Assembly: GCA_030374805.1 (NCBI GenBank)
Contig: JARGSG010000068.1
Location: 280,683-344,682 of the forward strand
Source of the DNA: Gracilaria gracilis
Lineage: Eukaryota > Rhodophyta > Florideophyceae > Gracilariales > Gracilariaceae
DNA: 64,000 bases
Direction of reading: 5' to 3'
Below are positions 8,061 through 19,131 of the stretch, piece by piece (within the stretch, counting starts at the first letter, position 1; each line of letters opens with the position of its first letter). The translations under genes and the position numbers were made by a program. Below the pieces are notes generated by a model, which saw nothing but the letters and a program-made list of their open reading frames with translations, was not told where the DNA came from and searched no databases.

Positions 8061-11000
8061 TGGGAGACAAGACCCGCCAACTCGTCTCCGCCATCAGGCG
8101 AAACAAAACAGCTGCTCACACAAATATCAACCACATGTGGTCTGTCGACCCCCACTGTGCTCCTTTCGAGCTCGTTCCATCCACAGATCCCCCTCCACCC
8201 GTGCGACACAGCCCAATTCTTTTCCCACTTTTGGTCTCAAATCAGAGAATTACCTTGCTCCACAGCACCCCCACCTCACCGCCCTCTATTTGTGCACCAA
8301 CACCTATCTGCACCGAATTCGACGTGGAAACTGTACCCAAACCCACCTCGTTCTGGTCACAGTACTTCGCATCCAACATCAACAGCACCTCCATCCCTTC
8401 CTTTCTTGGTGCCTGTCTTGATTCCGGAGCCAGCAAATCGGTAATTGGCTTATCGCAAGCCAGACTCTTCCTGTCAATGTCCAACCCCTCCCTCGACCTT
8501 CATGATCCCTTTGAATCTTCAGCCGAACACTTCAAGTTCGCTACCATCTTGCCTTCAATGGGTACCACCAACATCAACATACCGTTACCCGATGGAACAG
8601 CAATGGCGCTAGCTATTGACGTTGTCAACGCTACCATCCCACTGCTCCTTGGTTTGGATATTGGCGAAGCCCAGCACTTCATCCTCGACATGAAGCTGCG
8701 TCTCCTCAATTGCGGCTATGCAGATTGGACAATCAAGCTGACCAAGAAGAATGGCCATCTCTTCATAGTATGGGACATTGAACACCCCTTTTCTATACTC
8801 CACACCTCGTACAGCCCATACACACCACCAGAGCTCCGCCGAATGCACCTCAACCTTTACCATCCCTCAATCTCGAAGTTGTTGAACCTTCTCAAGCGCG
8901 CCGCTCTTCGCGTCACAGACTCCCAAACCAAGCAGCTACTCGACACCATCTCGAAAGCTTGTGCCACATGTCAGACGCTTAGGACAAAGCCCCTCCGCTT
9001 CCGTGTCTCTATACCACCCGAACACATCACCCTCAACAACAGCATCTCCCTTGACCTCATGTATCTCCACGACCATGGCAAGAAGTTCGCAGTACTTCAT
9101 ATTGTCGATCTGGAAACCGGCTTTTCCAACGCAACCTTCCTACCTGGCGAGTCAGCGGAAGCTGTGTGGAATGCTTTCCTTTCCTCTTGGCTCACTGTGT
9201 ACACAGGTGCACCCAACTCCCAACGTGTTGACCAAGGAAGTGTATTCACGTCTAAAGCCTGGGGTGATCTCAGCAACGCTCTTGGAATTTCCCCCATCAC
9301 CTCTGGTGTTGAAAGTCACAACAGCCTTGGGCTGGGAGAACGATACCACGAGCCGCTGCGAAAGGTATACAACAAAGTCACAATTGACTATCCGCAAATG
9401 TTGCGTGAAGTCCGACTACGTTTGGCTATCAAAGCCATCAATGACACCCTCGGTCCTGAAGGCCTGGTTCCCTCTCTCCTTGTCTTTGGCACGTTGCCAC
9501 GACTTTCCCCTTCACAGTCCAACCACCGTGATCAGAAGACCCGCCTCCAAGCTTTGGAAACCGTTAGAAGAGAGTATGCCACCGTCGTTGCAAAACTCAG
9601 AGTTTTGGAAGCTCTCCGTGCACGCGTCCCTCCTGCTGCACAGTTCCAATTTAAGGTTGGATGCTGGGTTCGTGTCTACAGGGAGAAAACCAAGCAGTTC
9701 CTTGGTCCCTTCAAAGTTGTTATCGTCGACAACAAGCAACTACACGTCCGCACCTCAACTGGAGTTCAACAATTCTCCACTACACAGTGCATACCTTCCG
9801 ACCTATCCTCTGATACCACCATCGTCAACAGGTTCAAGGCACAGTTCGACGCATTCATCACACCCGAACCCAGCGCACCAAAGCAGCCACCCTCCATCCT
9901 CGTCACCGACATACTCGCTCCCAACGATCCCCGCCGTGACCTCCCACAATTCGTCCCTGCACGACAATCTGAACTACAAGGTTTGGCAGACCGCAAGGTG
10001 TACAGTGTCATATCCCGTGCTGATGCAATCTCCGAATGCAACCAACATGGCGAAACACCCAACATCATCGGATCTCGCTGGGTATTAACCATCAAGAACC
10101 TTGAAACCAATTCCCCCGACCTACAAAGCCCGTCTAATCGCTCAAGGCTACGCCGACCCACGAAAAAGGCTCCATTGTTCACGACTCCCGCGCCCTCCGG
10201 CTCCAGAACATCCGCCTCATCACTGCTGTTGCCAGCACATTACGCCTACGAGTATGGTTACGCGACATCACCCTCGCATACCCTGCAAGCGCGCGAGAAG
10301 ATCCAGCGCCGTGTCTACCTCCGTCCAACCCCAGAACTAAATCTCCCAGTCGACTCGCTCCTCAAACTTCACCGAACTCTTTATGGACTCACCGAAGCCG
10401 GCGATTATTGGTACCCACACACTCACCGATCACACTCTTCACGACTTGAAGATGACCAAATCCTTCCCCGATCACGCTCTCTTTATCAAGCGCGACAACA
10501 AAGGCGACCTACAAGGACTCATGGGTACCTACGTGGATGACTGCCTCCAGTCCGGTTCAAGTGAATTCGAAGCGTTAACGGACACGACAACGCAACAATT
10601 CGACTCAAAGCCGAAACAGCACGACTCGTTTTCCTACGCTGGAATACACATCGAAACTAAGGCGGATTACATCGAACTACACCAACGACCACAGATCCAC
10701 CGGCTCCGCACCATCAACCCCTCCGCCTCTTTCAGCGACTTCAAGTCAATGTTAATGAAGATCAACTGGGTTGTTTATAACCCGACCTGACGTCGCCTGT
10801 CGTAGTGCAAAGCTTGCACAAGTAACAGAAGCTCAATTCGATCCGACTCACGTGAAGGCCCTCAACTCCATTGTTCTACATTTGCAGAAGAACAGCGAGG
10901 TGTCCATCAAACACTACCGCCTGGACGCAGCAAGCGTTTACATACGCGTCTACTCCGACGGCTCCTTCGCGAACAATACTGATCTCTCTTCGCAACTGGG

Positions 11001-11496
11001 CTACATAATCACGCTGTGTGATTCGTCTGGACGTTGTAGCATTCTTAATTATAGAAGCTACAAGAGCAAGCGTGTTGTACGCTCCATACTTGGCGCTGAG
11101 ATCTACGCATTCGCTGACGCCTTCGACACAGCCTTTGTGATCAAGAAGGACTTGGAAGCATGCCTCAACCGCCCCATTCGCATGTGCCTGCTGACCGACA
11201 GCCAGTCTATCTTTGACACCATCACGAAGTCGTCTTACACACGCGAGAAGTGACTTATGATAGACCTCACTGCAGCACGCGAAGCGTATCAGCGCGAAGA
11301 GATTTCGGACATCAGACACATCAGCAAGAAGGACAATCCTGCCGATGCACTGACAAAAACCAAACCGTGCAACGCCCTCGACAAACTACTCCGCACCGCG
11401 CGTGTCGACCATCCTATTCAACAGTGGATCATACGCTCGAAGGGAAGCGTCTTTTCGCGTTCCGCTAGAGAAAGCGAGAAGAAAGAGAGCGAGTGA
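8060..11496 (+). pseudogene. Copia B pol, degraded in RT and RNase H
   Basis: The frame opens at ATG 8060, overlapping the gag stop. Protease LDSGASKS is at residue 120-127. Integrase has the zinc-binding HxxxxH...CATC region, then catalytic residues in SLDLMYLHD, VDQGSVF and GVESHNS. The intact frame ends at 10540. RT is broken by at least three small shifts between about 10100 and 10440: a C-run near 10116, an A-run near 10165, and after the GDYWY motif. The catalytic YVDDC is in another frame at about 10527-10541. RNase H motifs (VYSDGSF, ILGAEIYA, LLTDSQS) follow in the 10771 frame, with an in-frame TGA at 11251-11253 before the C-terminal KKDNPADALTK segment ending at 11496. Confidence 0.88.
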
Positions 11497-11800
11497 TGCT
11501 CAGCGAGCGAACGCGAGCCTGAGCGATAACCTTGTCTATCGCATATCGACCACGCTTATCGCCGCAGGCGATACAAGGGCCCTGGTGCCCATCTGTGATA
11601 ACCGCAGAGGACCTTATCGATATCCCCACGACCGGAAATCGGTCCAAGGACACCTTAAATAGCTAGCTGTGAGTCGCCCCCATCAGTAAAGTCTACTCAT
11701 CATGTTTTAAAGTTTTCAGTCTATTCACTACTCTTCCCACTCTCACCAACCGCATCCCACCTGCGTTATGCAGCCAGTTTGACCCAAAAGTAGACCATCA
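11494..11800 (+). repeat. 3' LTR of copia B
   Basis: 307 bp, nearly identical to 5486-5793 (e.g. tgataacc for cgataacc, gatatcc for gatacccc, one A fewer in the terminal A-run). It ends CCATCA directly before the target duplication. Confidence 0.95.
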
Positions 11801-11805
11801 TACGG
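11801..11805. repeat. Right target-site duplication of copia B (tacgg)
   Basis: TACGG directly follows the 3' LTR and matches 5481-5485. Confidence 0.95.
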
Positions 11806-12485
11806 GTGCAGCGAGCGCGTGTGGCACACAGTGTGCCACACACATATCTGCCCTTTCTATTGGGCGTGCTGCGCGCGACCTTTGTCGTCCACAAAGCGGC
11901 GCGGCGCGCGCGGCTCGAGAGCCTACCGCCGCTGCAAGCAGCGGCGGCGCGACAACTCCTCACTTGGGGGTGGCCACCGCCACCCGGCGCGCATACAAAT
12001 GGGCGCCCGCCTCCGGCCACTCATGCCACAACAACAAAACAACAACAAAAACAACCACCACCACCACCACCACCACCACCACCACCACCACCACCACCAC
12101 CACCACCACCACCACCACCACCACCACCACCACCACCACCACCACCACCACCACCACCACCACCACCACCACCACCACCACCACCACACCGTCGCCGCCG
12201 CGGCCAGGGTGTGACCGCCACCACACGCCACGCAACGCGCGCGCCGCGCCGCGCCGCGCGCGCAACCCCCGCCCATGCCCTTCATCGTCAGCGCGGCGCC
12301 GGCCGCGGCGCGCCGTCAGCGCGGCCCGTGCGCGGCGCGGCCGTCATCGTCGCCGCCTCTCCGCGCGTGGGCGCGCGGCGCGCTCATGGCGCCCCGCACG
12401 CGCAGTTGCTTCATGCCGCCGGGCGCGTATTCGTTTATCGGCGCCACCCGCCGTTGGTGGCCACCGGCGGTTGTCGGCGCGCACC
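11806..12485. other. GC-rich region upstream of the opine dehydrogenase gene
   Basis: This region carries CpG-rich runs (gcggcgcggcgcgcgcgg) and the trinucleotide array at 12054-12186. Long open frames through it are artefacts of GC richness and the triplet repeat. It probably holds the promoter of the gene starting at 12486. Confidence 0.4.
12054..12186. repeat. (ACC)n microsatellite, about 44 uninterrupted units
   Basis: 133 bp of pure ACC/CCA triplets preceded by degenerate acaacaa units. It gives poly-Thr, poly-His or poly-Pro in the three plus frames and poly-Gly, poly-Val or poly-Trp on the other strand, so no frame through it is evidence for a protein. It ends 300 bp upstream of the opine dehydrogenase start. 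Confidence 0.97.
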
Positions 12486-13271
12486 ATGATGCGCAGCAGC
12501 ATGTGCCACGCCTCAGACATTACGCACATCTGCGTGGTGGGCGGCGGCAACGCGGCGCAGGTCCTGGCCGCGCTGCTATCGCACGCGCACGCGACGCGGC
12601 GTGATGCGCCGCGCGTGTCACTACTGGCGCTGTTTGGCGACGAGAGCGCGCGTCTGTCGGCGGCGGCGCGCGAGGCGGGCGGCATCGGCGTGCAGCAGCC
12701 GGACGGGCTTGTGGAGTGCGGCATGCCCACGCTCATCACGGCGCACGCGGCGCACGCGCTGCGCGACGCGCGACTGGTGCTACTGCCGCTGCCCACGTTC
12801 GCCATGCCGCCCATGCTGCGGCTGATCGCGCCGCACGTGACGGCCGGCGCGTGGGTGGGCGCGCTGCCCGCGCAGGGCGGCTTCCAGTGGATGGCGGCCG
12901 ACATCCTGCGGCTGCGCGACGGGCGAGCCGACGTGACGCTGTTCGGGCCGAAGAAGCTGCGGTTCAACTGCCGCACGCTGCAGTACGGGCGCCTGATCAA
13001 GCTGTTCGGCTTCAAGGAGCGGCTGTCGCTGGCGAGCATCCTCAACCGCGCGCCGCTGGCGCAGCGCATGGCAAGCACGCTGTCGCAGCTGCTGCCGCGC
13101 GTGCAGCTGCACGCGGTGCCCAACTTTCTGGTGCTCACGCTGGCCACCAGCAACCAGTGCATCCACCCAAGCAATCAGTTGACGGCGCCGCGGCGCTGCA
13201 CGCAGTTGGACGTGCTGTGGCGCATGTGCGCAGCGCCATTGAAGCCAAGCGATTGGAGCACAGCAATATAA
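12486..13271 (+). pseudogene. Opine (octopine/tauropine-type) dehydrogenase, C-terminally truncated (261 aa)
   Basis: Enzymes of this family reduce an imine of pyruvate and an amino compound with NAD(P)H, regenerating NAD+ under low oxygen. The N-terminal Rossmann motif ICVVGGGNAAQ (residues about 16-26) binds the cofactor. LLPLPTFAMPPMLRLIAPHVTAG and the ALPAQGGFQW and FGPKKLRFNCRTLQYG segments are typical of opine dehydrogenases. The NQCIHPS element (IHP at 226-228) normally opens the C-terminal octopine_DH domain of about 170-200 residues. Here only about 35 unrelated residues follow before TAA. The frame is clean up to that point, so the 3' half is deleted or replaced. ATG is at 12486, 12489 or 12501. 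Composition is extremely GC-rich (long gcg/cgc stretches), unlike the AT-rich DNA downstream. Confidence 0.72.
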
Positions 13272-14624
13272 TGAAGGTCACGTGTTCCGCTCTTTCCAAT
13301 CAATTAGCGCTCTCCCTGCTTTACACACATAGATACTGTAATATCTCCACCCAAACCCTCACTTTAAGAATAAAACTTATACATATCTATCCAATCAAAG
13401 CTGTGCGTATATTCAAAACGGCGACTTTGTCACATCGTGTGAAAACCCAATTGTACACTTTTCAATCTTATTTGTCAAATATTTTTCATTCTATCGTCTT
13501 TTTCCAAATCGTTGCGCTTTCTCGCCAGTTTTACCCAACGGTAGCCAAACGTATTTATAATGATGGCATTTTCTTTCACCCCCTCCTCCGTGAAGGTTGT
13601 TCCTATTACCAAATATCCAACTAGTTGGCGTTTAACTTGTAATGTTTTTTTTTAGTTTTTCACTCCTGGAAAATAGAGAGCATTGGGCTAAAAGAGGTAA
13701 ACTAAAAATATATATCTGTATAAGGCCATGTTTTATAAAAGTGTTTGAAGATACACTTACGACTAGCGAGCGTCTTTCCGTTAAACAAAACAACATAATT
13801 TGCTTGCCTCCTCGACGTTTCTAGTTTTGGCTCTGTACTAATGTAACAATTCTGTACCTATACATTGTATCACATTACACCTTTTCGAGACATAAAAAGA
13901 TTATCGAGGGAACAACACGCAATTGCCAAATTCAAAAACAATCTAATATTATTTCACAGCAATAGTACAAATATATCATAAAACAAAAAATATAGATTGA
14001 CTTGTACAATAACTCTAGAGTATCTAGTGAGGTCTTAGGCCATAGTTAAGACCAGCCCAGGTTTAAAAGCTGAGTTTGACCCAGTGTATCAATTGGCGCA
14101 CAAATAGACTACAATGATGCTCAAGCACCGAACAGATTGTCAGTACTATGTAAATTTGTCTACAGAGTGAACAAATCTATTTACGGTTTATCTTCTTGTA
14201 AACCAACTCAATCTCTAAAATGAAACAACAAGATCGAGTGGAACAAGTTTGCAAGCCGGCTCGCGATGCATACCTTATATAACTTTGACATAATTTTGAA
14301 AAAGTGAAAAACAACAACATCTCTTCGCAGTGTAGAATGATGCTTGAAAGAAGGAGCGCAATTTCTTGTTTTAGAACTGCAATCATTGTTCCCGTACAGC
14401 TCCCGTACAGTTCATTTTAGGGCCCAAAAGTCATATGCTCGCTACAAGTGGCGATCTACTCCACCAGTTCAAGCCAAGCTTCAGTATACATATTCATATT
14501 CACGATCTTGGTCTGTAAATAGAACTGCAACGTTTTATTCCTCATTTGTAGCAACGCTTTGAAGCCTACTATAGCCGGAGGGCTGCCTTCCACTCTACTC
14601 CATTTAGGAGCACAGCAGCGCCAA
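13272..14624. other. AT-rich intergenic region, no gene recognised
   Basis: 1.35 kb with an abrupt composition change from the GC-rich gene before it. Frames on both strands are short and without motifs. There are several AATAAA-like hexamers (e.g. near 13369), but no sign of the missing opine dehydrogenase C-terminus. Confidence 0.5.
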
Positions 14625-14630
14625 TATAAA
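14625..14630 (+). promoter_or_regulatory. TATA box of CCCH gene 1
   Basis: TATAAA, directly preceded by CCAA, lies 108 bp upstream of the ATG at 14738. Confidence 0.5.
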
Positions 14631-14737
14631 ATAGAACTTGTGCCAACCTTTTGAGCGTCCGTGCTTTCAGAACGACGGACAAGATCCCTTGCTCGATTCA
14701 TTTGACAGTTGTGTTCTTTACTATCGGGCGACGCGGA

Positions 14738-15268
14738 ATGGAGACGGCAGATGAATGTAGCGAAGATGGTGCCATTGGCACTGTTGAATCGGAACTGACT
14801 ACGCAACTCAATGGCTCGTCTATGCCACAAGCTGAAAGCTCCGTGCCGAGAAGATGGCCTTATTCTAAGCTCAATCTAATGTACAAGACCAAGATATGCA
14901 GACAATATGAGAAAGACGGTCATTGTAGCTACGGGCTAAAGTGTCAGTACGCGCACGGATCTCACGAGCTGCGGCCGATCCAGATACACCCGCAATTAAA
15001 AACAGAGCGTTGCCGAAATTTCGTGGATAGCGGCAAGCGCTCGTACGGCGTGCCATGCCACTTCTTTCACGGCGAAAACCACCTGTTTAAAACGAATGTG
15101 GAGTACTTCAAGTGCATTTGCAGGATGATGAAGAATCATCGCTTTCTGTTTGATTTAAATTGCTGCAGTGATGCTGAAAGTGAAGAGGTTGATGCCACCA
15201 TATGTGCAAAGGACGAATGTAATGGATGTGCTTCATGCTCGCCACTTTCACCGTTTTCAAACGGATGA
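14738..15268 (+). CDS. Tandem CCCH zinc-finger protein 1 (TTP/TIS11-like), 176 aa
   Basis: Proteins of the tristetraprolin/TIS11 family bind AU-rich mRNA elements with two C-X8-C-X5-C-X3-H fingers and promote decay. Finger 1 is perfect: C54, C63, C69, H73, preceded by YKTKIC and followed by the typical linker HELRPIQIHPQLKTERC. Finger 2 keeps C92, C107 and H111, but the second ligand is Arg101 (GKRSYGVPC), so it probably cannot hold zinc normally. The N-terminus is acidic and the C-terminus is Cys/Ser-rich. The ATG at 14738 is preferred to an in-frame ATG 87 bp upstream because the extension is hydrophobic and unlike the family. The frame is intact, with a TATA box upstream. A paralogue lies 1 kb downstream on the same strand. 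Confidence 0.85.
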   Translation: METADECSEDGAIGTVESELTTQLNGSSMPQAESSVPRRWPYSKLNLMYKTKICRQYEKDGHCSYGLKCQYAHGSHELRPIQIHPQLKTERCRNFVDSGKRSYGVPCHFFHGENHLFKTNVEYFKCICRMMKNHRFLFDLNCCSDAESEEVDATICAKDECNGCASCSPLSPFSNG

Positions 15269-16227
15269 TGGTGAATGCGTTTATTTGATTTGCTCGAGAG
15301 AGTTGGTCTCGTCGCGAGTGCAGTTTCTCTCAACAGCAGCTCACTATGTTTAATGCAAACGAGAATAAATTCCGCGTTAATTGGGGGTACAAGTGGACTT
15401 TTGGCGTGGGTGCAGATTTGCAAAATCTTGTTGTTTGCCATGAGGGAAGAGGCAAAAGTGCAATCCCGAACACAAGAACGATGTTATTTATATTTGTCTC
15501 TTTAGTTTTGTATTATTTTTGTCATGTAGCTTCCAGTGGCACAAATACAAAGCAGTGGTAATGTGGAAGGTTTAAGACATGTGAGCGCAAGCACGACGGT
15601 GATGTTCAAGCTTGGAAGAGACAAAAGCTGAAAGCTCACTGATTGTGCTGATGGTGCGTATTGGAATCGCGAGCCATGACATTTGGGGGGGCATGTTGGT
15701 GGCGATGACGGTATTGGAAGATTGAAGTATTGTACGCGCGGGTGGTACTGCTGTTTGTTGGGGGGATGTGATGGCTTGATGCAGGTTGATTTGCTTCATG
15801 ATCATGTTGACTGGTGACTAAATTGAGTATGGCGCTACGGGTGCAATTGGAAGGGCAGTTTAGAATGTGGGCGCAGAGAAGGTTTGGTATGGCTGAAGTT
15901 GCGTTTACGTACCTTCTTGATGCTGCGCGGGTTGAGAAAGCGGAAATAAAGTGCGAATGAAGCAAACAAATGACAGCGCCCTACCACTGTAAAGGCGGTG
16001 AGCGCACTTCGCCGCACGTGCGCCTCACGTGCCGCGCACTTCCGCGCCGCGCGGCGGGCGGGCGTGGCGCGTCGCACGCTACGTCTGCAGGTTTTTCGCG
16101 GCGCAACGGCGCCCGCGTGGCAACGTCCTCCCTCTTCCCTGTTGTCTCCGCCGCCACCGCGCCTCCGCTGCTGCTGCTGCTGTGCTTTGGGCCCGCCTCG
16201 CGCACCCGTGGTTCACCGCCTTTCATC
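15269..16227. other. Intergenic between the two CCCH genes
   Basis: AT-rich to about 15960, then strongly GC-rich towards the second gene. No convincing frame is present. AATAAA at 15363-15368 could end the CCCH 1 transcript. Confidence 0.5.
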
Positions 16228-16686
16228 ATGCAAGCCACCGTCGTCGCCGCCGCCGCCGCCACCACCACCCCGTGGCGCGCGTACGCGCCATCCCGCCCGG
16301 CCGCCGTGCGGTCGCTGCCCACCTCGCCGCTATCCACGCCGCCCAAGCCGTCCCCGTCCCCGCCCCCATCGTCGCCGCCCTAGCTACCAGCGGCCGCGCG
16401 CTCGCTGACGCGAAACCCGCTGAAGAAGACCGAGCTCTGCCCCCAGTTCGCGCAGCAGCAGCCGTGCAAGTACGGGCGCAAGTGCCAATTTGCGCACGGG
16501 CGCCAAGAGTTGCGCCCCGTGCAGCTACATCCGCACTTCAAGACCAAGCTGCGGCGCAACTTCAAGAGCAGCGGCGCGTGTCGGTATGGCAGGCACTGCA
16601 GCTTCCTGCACGGGAAGCGCGACCCGCTCAGGAACGCGGTGCTGCGCGAGGATGTGCGCCGCGCGATGGTGCACGCGCTGGCGTGA
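16228..16686 (+). pseudogene. Tandem CCCH zinc-finger protein 2, interrupted by TAG
   Basis: The frame from ATG 16228 encodes an Ala/Pro/Ser-rich leader, meets TAG at 16381-16383, and continues in the same frame to TGA 16684-16686 with the zinc-finger region. Finger 1 (TGC 16438 to CAC 16495) is a perfect C-X8-C-X5-C-X3-H followed by the ELRPVQLHP linker. Finger 2 has its first ligand replaced by Arg (TKLRRNF where CRNF is usual) but keeps the other two cysteines and the histidine (up to 16611). No in-frame ATG lies between the TAG and the fingers. Either the TAG is a nonsense mutation, or a short intron ends at the pyrimidine-rich stretch before it. Extremely GC-rich, unlike CCCH gene 1. Confidence 0.6.
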
Positions 16687-17624
16687 GGGGGCGGGCGGCT
16701 GGGCGCGGCGGCGCTTGATGTGACAGATTGTGAGTGTTGCTGCTCAAGTGAGGGCTCGGTGGATGGCTTGTGTGTGTCTCCGTTGGCGCAGTTTTGTTGG
16801 ATTTTGCCGTTTTCAAAACGCTGATCACACCGTTCAAACATCAACTATTTGAAGCACACCGTTATATTTTTGCATGCGCCGAACAAGTCATAAACAATTC
16901 TACACTCATTACATAACGGCTCATCTGTGTTGTATGTTTCTTTTGATTGCATTGCTTTCAAGGCAACCTCCTCATGTTGCTGTAGCTGTCCATTTCATCG
17001 AATGCCCACATGGCTACACGCGTTAACACGTACTGCAAAAGCTTTTGTTGTATACCATGTGGCTGCAAGTACAAGCTCACCACCTGTGGGCCACGCGTGG
17101 AACACATTGCGCCAATATACACAGTTGTTGACAGCAAACACAGCGGGACAGCTTAGATCATAGCAATCATTACGCCAACTTGTGTGCATTCGCTTCCAAA
17201 TAGCTGTTGTTCATACTCCTTGTGGTACACAGCAAGATCAGCGCTTTGTGCTCACTTGCCAACCAGCCAGCTGTTAGATACGCCTCCAAACGTTGTGTGG
17301 CCATCGTGTATACCCGTCGTTCACACTCTCTGGCCACTGGAACGTTTAGCGTAAGCGTGCTGACAGAACAGTTGTTGAGGAAGAAGCACCGTTCGGCTGG
17401 TGGAACGTAAAGCGCGTGCCACCAGCGAGAGCATGCGCTGTCTGCGGTGCGGCAAAACTGCAACGGCAGTTGGGGATGCAAGTTGCAGCAACGGAGAAGA
17501 AGAGATGTGAAGAGCGGAAAAGGTATGATGCAAACGCATGGAGCAACACTGAATGGAGTGCCGAATTGGACTGGATGTGGCAGCAGCAACCATCGCGGTG
17601 GCACTCGCATTGCAGATCGGCGGC
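16687..17624. other. Intergenic, no gene recognised
   Basis: Moderate-GC sequence with only short motif-free frames on both strands. It ends at the target duplication of the Mutator-like element, and the same locus resumes at 19141. Confidence 0.45.
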
Positions 17625-17633
17625 TGTGTGTTG
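17625..17633. repeat. Left 9-bp target-site duplication (tgtgtgttg)
   Basis: This 9-mer is identical to 19132-19140 and directly flanks the inverted repeats. A 9-bp duplication is the hallmark of Mutator-superfamily transposition. Confidence 0.9.
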
Positions 17634-17813
17634 GGCCGTAGGCCGAAATACACGCCGTAATTTGCGTACAAAGTAGATTGAATGTAGACCAATAAACGTG
17701 CAGGGACTCACTTCGATGGCCAATCCATGCGCCGTGGTACTCACTTCACACCCCCTTTTCATGGGGCCGTCAGGGCACATTTGCGGCCACCCAATCAGAG
17801 CTCCCCATTTCCT
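17634..17813 (+). repeat. Left terminal inverted repeat of the MULE
   Basis: About 180 bp. It pairs with the reverse complement of 18941-19131 with scattered substitutions, and includes the shared segments gcgtacaaagtagatt, atgtagaccaataaacg and cacatttgcggccacccaat. Confidence 0.88.
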
Positions 17814-18940
17814 TGTACAGCCAATAATCCTACGGGGGTCAGTGCGAGCATATCTTCGACAAATACCTGCACGCCAAGTCATGGGCTGCAAAAAGCGCAC
17901 CAAAATTCAAACCAAAATCCCAAACCCACCGATGTATTCGCATCCGCGGGCACCGTCTAAATCGCCACCGCCACCATCGTCCCCGTCTGCACCGCCGCTA
18001 CCTCCGCCCCCTCGCCCGCCACCGTCACCTCCGCTGCTTCCCCCCATCACCGCCACCTCCGTTGCCTCCCCCATTACGGCCACCTCCGTTACCACCGCAG
18101 CTGCCGTCGTTTGTGGCATCTCCGCGGTCTCTGCCATACCCGTCATCCTCACCGTCGCCACCGCAGTCTCCGCCGCTACCACCACCGCCGCCGCCTACCA
18201 AACCTCCGCCACCTCGCTGGCCGCCGCAGCTTTGGTCGTCTCCACCACTTCTGCTGCCTTTGCAACCTCTCTTTCTTCCGCCGTCGCTGTAGCACCGACT
18301 CCGCCGTCGATACAGCAGCGCTACCGTCGCCGCCGCTTCCGCCACCGCCTCCGCCGCCAACATTGCTTGTACTGCCGCCCCTACGCAGTATATCTGTTGT
18401 GTCTGCCGTGGAATGAACACCCGCCTGGCGCCCGGGAATTCCACATGCTAGTAAACGATTGCAACGCCAGTGGTGACTAAGTGTTATTACTCGCCGTAAC
18501 TTTGGACGATGTCTATTTCTTAGGTAGTTATAAATGTAGAATTAGAGTACAAGTCTACATACACATATGCGTAGACGTTACATATTGTTTGCAGTGTTGT
18601 TATGCAACGCATGTAACCGTAACAACAGCGCCATAAACAATAAACATACTCATTAGTAAAAATTTTACTAAACAATATTACTAAGCAAATGCGGCACAAA
18701 CGCACGAGGCGGAAAAGCGACAGAGACTGAGTCGCGGGGTATACAGACGGGAGATGGGAAGAGGGGGATAAAAAGCGACCAGCGACAAACGCGAAATATA
18801 GAAGGCCTAAGGTAAGCTCACAGAGGCCAGGAAGGTCTCCAAGAAACAGTAGCGGCAAAAGAAGGTGCTTGAGGAGGGCAATGAAGGTGGCCTGAACAGC
18901 GAGACCAACGGAGACGGAAGAAGTGACCGTGTGGCGGAAT

Positions 18941-19131
18941 GGAAATGGGGAGCTCTGATTGGGTGGCCGCAAATGTGCCTTGACGGCCCCCTGAAAAGAG
19001 GGTGCGAAGTGAGTACACGTAGCTCTACCACGGCGCATGGATTGCCCATCGAAGTGAATCCCTGCGCGTTTATTGGTCTACATTAAATCTACTTTGTACG
19101 CCAACTACGTCGTGTATTTTTGCCTGCGGCC
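18941..19131 (-). repeat. Right terminal inverted repeat of the MULE
   Basis: About 191 bp. It matches the left repeat apart from substitutions and an extra stretch of about 11 bp (around agagctacgtg) near its middle. Confidence 0.88.

Larger units (their letters stand above)
5486..11800 (+). mobile_element. Complete Ty1/copia-type retrotransposon B (6.3 kb)
   Basis: The element has two LTRs (308 and 307 bp) that differ by eye at only about half a dozen positions, a 5-bp target duplication tacgg, and separate gag and pol frames on the plus strand. Pol order is protease-integrase-RT-RNase H, hence copia-type. It is only distantly related to copia A and C: the integrase and RT motifs are diverged (YVDDC; integrase E in GVESHNS). 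RT and RNase H carry frameshifts and a stop, so this copy cannot supply a full Pol. Confidence 0.95.
17634..19131. mobile_element. Non-autonomous Mutator-like element (MULE), 1.5 kb
   Basis: Two long terminal inverted repeats (17634-17813 and 18941-19131) begin GGCCGTAGGCC and GGCCGCAGGC and are flanked by perfect 9-bp direct repeats. No transposase is present. The interior (about 17814-18940) has a GC-rich, (CCN)n-rich core at about 17950-18370 that gives Pro/Ala-rich or Gly-rich frames on opposite strands. One plus frame (17698-18480) starts inside the left repeat. Whether the core is a captured host fragment (Pack-MULE style) or just an expanded triplet region cannot be decided from this sequence. 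Confidence 0.88.

Noticed and set aside
11806..12489. Long plus-strand frames of poly-Thr, poly-Pro or poly-His through the triplet array
   Set aside because: All three frames stay open because (ACC)n has no stop codon; flanking parts are GC-driven and show no domain.
17698..18480. 260-codon Pro/Ala-rich frame inside the MULE
   Set aside because: It starts within the terminal inverted repeat and its composition follows from the (CCN)n core; the other strand is equally open as Gly-rich. Kept as part of the element, not as a gene.
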